Assembly (NCBI GenBank): GCA_002450755.1
Contig: DKAI01000161.1
Location: 1 to 10,229 of the forward strand
Length of the DNA stretch: 10,229 nucleotides
Origin: Deltaproteobacteria bacterium UBA6930
Lineage (GTDB): Bacteria > Myxococcota_A > UBA9160 > UBA6930
Direction: 5' to 3'
Shown here: positions 7,313 through 10,229 of the stretch, one piece after another
Position numbering within the stretch: the stretch's first letter is position 1
Layout of the letters: each line of letters opens with the position of its first letter
Translations under genes and position numbers: made by a program
Notes under the pieces: model-generated
Seen by the model: the letters and a program-made list of their open reading frames with translations, nothing else
Database searches by the model: none
Told to the model about the DNA's origin: nothing

Positions 7313-7864
7313 ATGGAAAAGAAAATTCAAGTAAAAATTCAGCCCCTAGAAGCAAAGGCTTTCGAACCTTTTGGATCCGTGGTCGAGGACGACACACTCG
7401 GTTATCCGGCAACCGAACTGGGCCGTGTCGGGCTTGAACGGCTACGCGTAAAATATCGTCCAGGCGCAGACCTAGTTGATCAATTAGCCATTCATTTCAC
7501 TTACAACCAAACATTCATTCCCGTACGCGGCTCAATGGTGCTTATCGTTGCTCCGCCGCCGACGAACCGCGAAGAAGGCGAAAAGAATGGCCCGGATGCC
7601 TACGAGCTCAACTATGACCAAGTTGGGGCCTTCTCAATGGCTCCAGGTCAAATAGCTTTTATAGAGCAAGGCACCTGGCACAACATTATGACGCTCGAAC
7701 CCGTATGCCAATTCGTAAACGTAACGCGTAAAAACGAAGGCGAAGGCATAAGCCCGGCGGAGGAGTTGGAAGGAAAGATTGAAGCGGCGAATGCGGTGCG
7801 TGACTACGTGGAATTCGTCGATGTGCGCAAGCGCGACAACTGCGTAATCCAATTGAGCATTTAA
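7313..7864 (+). CDS. Ureidoglycolate lyase (AllA)-like cupin protein
   Basis: The 183-aa product follows the AllA family plan. LEAKAFEPFGSVVE (residues 12-25) matches the family opening, IHFTYNQTFIPVRGSMVLIVAP (60-81) occupies the first cupin strand block, and APGQIAFIEQGTWHNIMTLE (110-129) the second. E. coli AllA (160 aa) splits ureidoglycolate to glyoxylate and urea in allantoin use. H61, Q66, W122 and H123 keep family positions, but the usual HPLG-Q and WHHP blocks read HFTYNQ and WHNI here, so the substrate may differ. The tail beyond about residue 140 is longer than in E. coli AllA. It is third in the operon, 20 nt ahead of the amidohydrolase-2 gene. Its neighbours fit breakdown of a ureido- or amide-containing compound, but no allantoinase, allantoicase or transporter gene is visible. 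Confidence 0.75.
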   Translation: MEKKIQVKIQPLEAKAFEPFGSVVEDDTLGYPATELGRVGLERLRVKYRPGADLVDQLAIHFTYNQTFIPVRGSMVLIVAPPPTNREEGEKNGPDAYELNYDQVGAFSMAPGQIAFIEQGTWHNIMTLEPVCQFVNVTRKNEGEGISPAEELEGKIEAANAVRDYVEFVDVRKRDNCVIQLSI

Positions 7865-7884
7865 CCAAAAACACAGGAACTTTT

Positions 7885-9003
7885 ATGACCTCTTTTTTAA
7901 TTTCTGCAGATTCACACATGTGTGAGCCTCCCGACTTGTGGACCTCCCGAATGGACAGTCGTTATCGAGAACGAGCACCACGGATCCAGAGAAATCCCAA
8001 TGGACTCACGGGTTCTTTCTTCACTTGCGAGGACCTTCCTCCCTTCAGAGTTTCGGGAGCCTTCGCTGCTGGAAAAACATTCGATAAAGCCTTTATGGAA
8101 GCAGGAATGGACGATGCTCTTCCAGGCGGATTTGACCCTTCAGCCCGTATCAAGGATATGGACGAGGATGGAATAGTCGCCGAAGTCCTCTACACCACGT
8201 GCGGATTTGTGCTTTTTTGGATCGAAGATGGAGAGTTCCAAAACGCATGTTTTCGTGCCTATAACGATTGGCTCGCGGATTTCGTAAGTCACGACCCCAA
8301 GCGATTTTACGGCTTGGGTCTAATCTCTTTAATCGACTTGGATCAAGCCGAAAAAGAACTGACTCGGTGTCGCGAGATTGGATTGTCCGGAGGAATGATT
8401 TGGGCCAAACCCCCCGACGACAAGCCCTATAGCTCACCCGAGTACGACCGGTTTTGGGCGGCTGCTCAAGACTTAAACATGCCTCTATCGCTTCACACTC
8501 TTACGGGGAAGGGAAAAGAAAGCCAACAAGATGAGAAAGCAGGCGTTGCTGAATTATACACTCGCATGGTTTTAAGACCGGGCGAGATACAACACTCTTT
8601 TCTTACCTTGGTCTTCGGAGGGGTTCTCGAGAGATTCCCTAAATTGAAGGTTGTTTCTGCTGAGGGCGACATTGCATGGATTCCCCACGTTCTTGAACGT
8701 GCAGACAAATACGGACGGCGTTTTGCAAAGGCTTACGACGCAGGCAAGTTATCGCTAACTCCTACGGAATACTTCCAACGCCAATTCTACGGATGTTTTA
8801 TCGACGATCCTTTAGGCCTCGATATTTATCACTACTCTGGACTCGCGGACACTCTGATGTGGTCGACCGATTATCCCCATCAAGCTTCTACGTTTCCAAA
8901 CTCCAGAAAATTTGTTGACGAAAAGTTCGCCAAAGTTCCGGAAAACGACCGGGTAAAAATCGTTCACGACAATGCAGCGCGGCTTTACGGTATAACCCTG
9001 TGA
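7885..9003 (+). CDS. Amidohydrolase-2 family metal-dependent hydrolase or decarboxylase (COG2159-like)
   Basis: The ATG at 7885 has AGGA (7874-7877) 7 nt upstream. The 372-aa protein begins with the family signature SADSHMCEPPDLW, in which D9, H11 and E14 stand at the first metal-binding strand. LSLHTLTG carries H204, and WSTDYPHQAS carries D329 and H332. The C-terminus NAARLYGI is typical. The superfamily includes ACMSD and gamma-resorcylate-type decarboxylases and the LigJ/LigY-type hydrolases, all TIM barrels with a divalent metal. The first motif here is D-x-H instead of H-x-H, as in a large uncharacterised branch, so reaction type (C-C hydrolysis, decarboxylation, hydration or amide cleavage) cannot be assigned. 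It is the last gene of the operon: its stop codon lies inside the left arm of the terminator hairpin at 8998-9030. Confidence 0.88.
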   Translation: MTSFLISADSHMCEPPDLWTSRMDSRYRERAPRIQRNPNGLTGSFFTCEDLPPFRVSGAFAAGKTFDKAFMEAGMDDALPGGFDPSARIKDMDEDGIVAEVLYTTCGFVLFWIEDGEFQNACFRAYNDWLADFVSHDPKRFYGLGLISLIDLDQAEKELTRCREIGLSGGMIWAKPPDDKPYSSPEYDRFWAAAQDLNMPLSLHTLTGKGKESQQDEKAGVAELYTRMVLRPGEIQHSFLTLVFGGVLERFPKLKVVSAEGDIAWIPHVLERADKYGRRFAKAYDAGKLSLTPTEYFQRQFYGCFIDDPLGLDIYHYSGLADTLMWSTDYPHQASTFPNSRKFVDEKFAKVPENDRVKIVHDNAARLYGITL

Positions 9004-9030
9004 AGCCAAGGCTGTTGGCTTCACAGTTTT
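8998..9030 (+). terminator. Rho-independent terminator at the end of the amidohydrolase operon
   Basis: CTGTGAAGCCA (8998-9008) and TGGCTTCACAG (9016-9026) form a perfect 11-bp stem with a 7-nt loop, followed by TTTT (9027-9030). The operon stop TGA (9001-9003) is in the left arm, and the stop of the convergent badI-like gene (9029-9031) begins within the T-run. On the minus strand the stem is followed by GGGTTATA, so termination in that direction should be poorer, though the hairpin may still protect the transcript 3' end. The T-run is short, so strength is uncertain. Confidence 0.8.
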
Positions 9031-9844
9031 ACCAGGTAGAAAATTTCCTAAAATCAGGCTTTCGTTTTTCGTTAAGTGCCTGGACCCCTTCCTGAGATTC
9101 CTTGCTTTCGTAGTAGAGCCGGAGCGCCTGCATACCCAGACCGCCAATACCGCGAATGCTATCCGTGTCGGCATTGAAACTCTTCTTGGCAATTGCAATT
9201 GCGGTGGGACTCCGCTCGACAAGCTCATCACACCACTCCTTCACCTTACTGTCGAAATCGGCATCAGCGAACACAGCATTAACTAAACCCATTTCGAGAG
9301 CCTCTTGGGCCGTGTAGCGCTTACACATGTACCAAAATTCGCGGGCTTTTTTTTCTCCAATACACCTGGCTAAAAGTGCCGTCCCGAACCCCGGATCCAC
9401 CGAACCCATCTTGGGACCCACCTGACCAAATATGGCATTGTCGGAGGCAAGGGTCATATCGCATAAAGTCGCCAGGACATTCCCACCACCGATCGCATAA
9501 CCACGAACTTTTGCAATTACCGGTTTTGGCACGTCGCGGATCACACTGTGGAGTTCTTCAACTGGCATACCGACGGACCCCCGGGCATCTTTGTCGCCGT
9601 ACTGCCCATCGTGGTCACTCTGATCTCCACCAGTGCAAAAGGCTCGTTCTCCAGCTCCTGTTAGGACAATGGCACCGATATTGGCTTTCCAGCCGGCCGT
9701 GAGAAAACCATCGATAAGCTCAACCACGGTCTTGGGCCGAAAAGCGTTATAGACCTCCGGTCGGTTAATAGTTAGCGTGGCTGTTCCATCTCGTTCTTCA
9801 TAAAGAATATCTTCGTAGTCTGCTGAAGTGTCCTCGGATGTCAT
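9029..9844 (-). CDS. badI: 2-Ketocyclohexanecarboxyl-CoA hydrolase (BadI-like, crotonase superfamily)
   Basis: The 271-aa product is a crotonase of the MenB/BadI branch, and its sequence follows Rhodopseudomonas palustris BadI as I recall it almost block by block. AFCTGGDQSDHDG (residues 68-80) includes an oxyanion-hole strand, then come MPVEELHSVIRDVPKPVIAK (93-112), GYAIGGGNVLATLCD (115-129), GQVGPKMGSVDPGFGTALLA (140-159), EKKAREFWYMCKRY (164-177), and a C-terminal EGVQALNEKRKPDFRKF. BadI hydrolytically opens the ring of 2-ketocyclohexane-1-carboxyl-CoA to pimeloyl-CoA in benzoate and cyclohexanecarboxylate degradation. MenB is the main alternative, but GSVDPG and the VRD-VPKP block favour BadI. 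The start ATG has AGGAG (9852-9848) 3 nt upstream, a rather short spacing; the N-terminus is about 9 residues longer than classical BadI. No badH-like dehydrogenase or thiolase is in the window. Confidence 0.85.
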   Translation of the reverse strand: MTSEDTSADYEDILYEERDGTATLTINRPEVYNAFRPKTVVELIDGFLTAGWKANIGAIVLTGAGERAFCTGGDQSDHDGQYGDKDARGSVGMPVEELHSVIRDVPKPVIAKVRGYAIGGGNVLATLCDMTLASDNAIFGQVGPKMGSVDPGFGTALLARCIGEKKAREFWYMCKRYTAQEALEMGLVNAVFADADFDSKVKEWCDELVERSPTAIAIAKKSFNADTDSIRGIGGLGMQALRLYYESKESQEGVQALNEKRKPDFRKFSTW

Positions 9845-9861
9845 TTTCTCTCCTTTGTAAT

Positions 9862-9882
9862 TTCCGAAAATCGGCCCTTTTC
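9862..9882. repeat. Inverted repeat in the badI-like 5' leader
   Basis: CCGAAAA (9862-9868) and TTTTCGG (9876-9882) form a perfect 7-bp inverted repeat with a 7-nt spacer, about 10 nt upstream of the badI ribosome binding site. It could be an operator (MarR-type repressors such as BadR control bad genes) or a leader hairpin; the sequence alone cannot tell. Confidence 0.45.
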
Positions 9883-9955
9883 GGGTCTAGAGTTCATACT
9901 TGGGACTGTGAAACCTAAACCCGAGTCGCTGAATTTACCGAGGGTAGTATCCATC

Positions 9956-9980
9956 AATAATATTTGCGTTTTTTATTATT
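9956..9980. repeat. AT-only inverted repeat downstream of the GlcG-like gene
   Basis: AATAATA (9956-9962) and TATTATT (9974-9980) are complementary arms around an 11-nt spacer. It sits 13 nt past the stop of the minus-strand GlcG-like gene. All-A/T arms in AT-rich DNA can arise by chance and would make a weak hairpin. Confidence 0.25.
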
Positions 9981-9992
9981 AGATCAAACATA

Positions 9993-10229
9993 TTATTTTA
10001 GTAAATCTTTTACGGCGTCAATGGCTGCAATCGCACATTCTTCATCTTGATCACCAGTAGCTCCACTTACGCCTATAGCCCCTATAAGATGACCACTTTC
10101 AGTTTTAATTGGCATACCACCAGGAAAAGGTACTAAAAAATCTACAGTAGAAACTCCTGGATTTCTTCCTGCATTACCATCTTTACCATAGGCGATTTCG
10201 CCTATTACTCTTGTGGGATATGGAACCAT
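9993..10229 (-). CDS. GlcG/HbpS-family (DUF336-like) protein, C-terminal part
   Basis: Seventy-eight residues are visible before the window edge; the start lies beyond it, and the ATG at the very edge is mid-protein by comparison with the family (about 135-170 aa). The conserved C-terminal half is clear: FPGGMPI (residues 35-41), then GHLIGAIGVSGATGDQDEEC (46-65), then AAIDAVKDLL. GlcG/HbpS proteins are small; HbpS binds haem and senses redox stress, GlcG is encoded with glycolate oxidase, and most homologues have no known role. Codon usage is unlike the rest of the window: 12 of 78 third positions are G or C, both arginines are AGA, and ATA is used for isoleucine. This suggests recent acquisition or a different source genome. 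It is on the same strand as the badI-like gene but 148 nt upstream, so co-transcription is uncertain. Confidence 0.8.
   Translation of the reverse strand: MVPYPTRVIGEIAYGKDGNAGRNPGVSTVDFLVPFPGGMPIKTESGHLIGAIGVSGATGDQDEECAIAAIDAVKDLLK

Larger units (their letters stand above)
9845..9992. other. Intergenic leader upstream of the badI-like gene, no gene seen
   Basis: This 148-nt spacer separates two minus-strand genes. Next to badI it carries the ribosome binding site and the inverted repeat at 9862-9882. The part beyond about 9940 is strikingly AT-rich: 9941-10000 has 13 G/C of 60. I found no promoter with a convincing -35/-10 pair, although the AT-rich tract could hold one. Confidence 0.6.

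Noticed and set aside
7299..7334. Small 11-codon ORF overlapping the start of the AllA-like gene
   Set aside because: It has no ribosome binding site of its own, contains the AGGAG of the real gene, and looks like chance.
9347..9354. A8 run on the minus strand in the badI-like gene, as a possible frameshift site
   Set aside because: It encodes the conserved EKK of the BadI family, and the frame continues normally to the family C-terminus.

Overview
The window looks like a bacterial chromosome region, probably from an environmental heterotroph. Most of it is of intermediate GC (hand counts of about 53% in samples of the badI-like gene). The genes are tightly packed catabolic enzymes with good Shine-Dalgarno sequences: two amidohydrolases, a flavin monooxygenase, a class III CoA-transferase, an acetone-carboxylase-like pair and a BadI-like ring-opening hydrolase. 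Proteobacteria or a Binatota-like lineage would fit this mix, but no marker gene fixes the taxon. No rRNA, tRNA, CRISPR array or insertion sequence was recognised.

Layout. (1) Bases 1-3152, plus strand: the 3' end of a hydantoinase-A/acetone-carboxylase-beta-type gene overlaps by 4 nt a 760-aa hydantoinase-B/acetone-carboxylase-alpha-type gene. The C-terminus of the second gene carries a fused acetone-carboxylase-gamma-like zinc-type domain. (2) Bases 3160-4371, minus strand: a CaiB/BaiF CoA-transferase, convergent with the carboxylase genes. (3) Bases 4372-4465: a divergent intergenic region with a candidate promoter and two inverted repeats. (4) Bases 4466-9003, plus strand: a four-gene operon encoding a D-aminoacylase-type amidohydrolase, an LLM flavin monooxygenase (RutA/SfnG-like), an AllA-like cupin and an amidohydrolase-2 enzyme. 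It ends in a perfect 11-bp stem terminator at 8998-9030. (5) Bases 9029-9844, minus strand: a strong match to BadI, 2-ketocyclohexanecarboxyl-CoA hydrolase. (6) Bases 9845-9992: a spacer that becomes very AT-rich. (7) Bases 9993-10229, minus strand: the C-terminal part of a GlcG/HbpS-family protein with quite different codon usage (GC3 about 15%).

How the genes may work together (inference). Acetone and acetophenone are degraded by ATP-dependent carboxylation, CoA activation of the resulting beta-keto acid, and C-C cleavage. This window holds a carboxylase-type pair, a CoA-transferase and BadI, which hydrolytically opens a cyclic beta-ketoacyl-CoA. A route from a cyclic ketone through 2-oxocycloalkane-carboxylate and its CoA ester to a dicarboxylyl-CoA is therefore conceivable. 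It would be an unusual carboxylative entry into the BadI step. The central operon looks separate. Its enzymes (two amidohydrolases, a RutA-like oxygenase and an AllA-like protein) suggest breakdown of an amide- or ureido-containing, perhaps heterocyclic, compound. The substrates of both modules are unknown.
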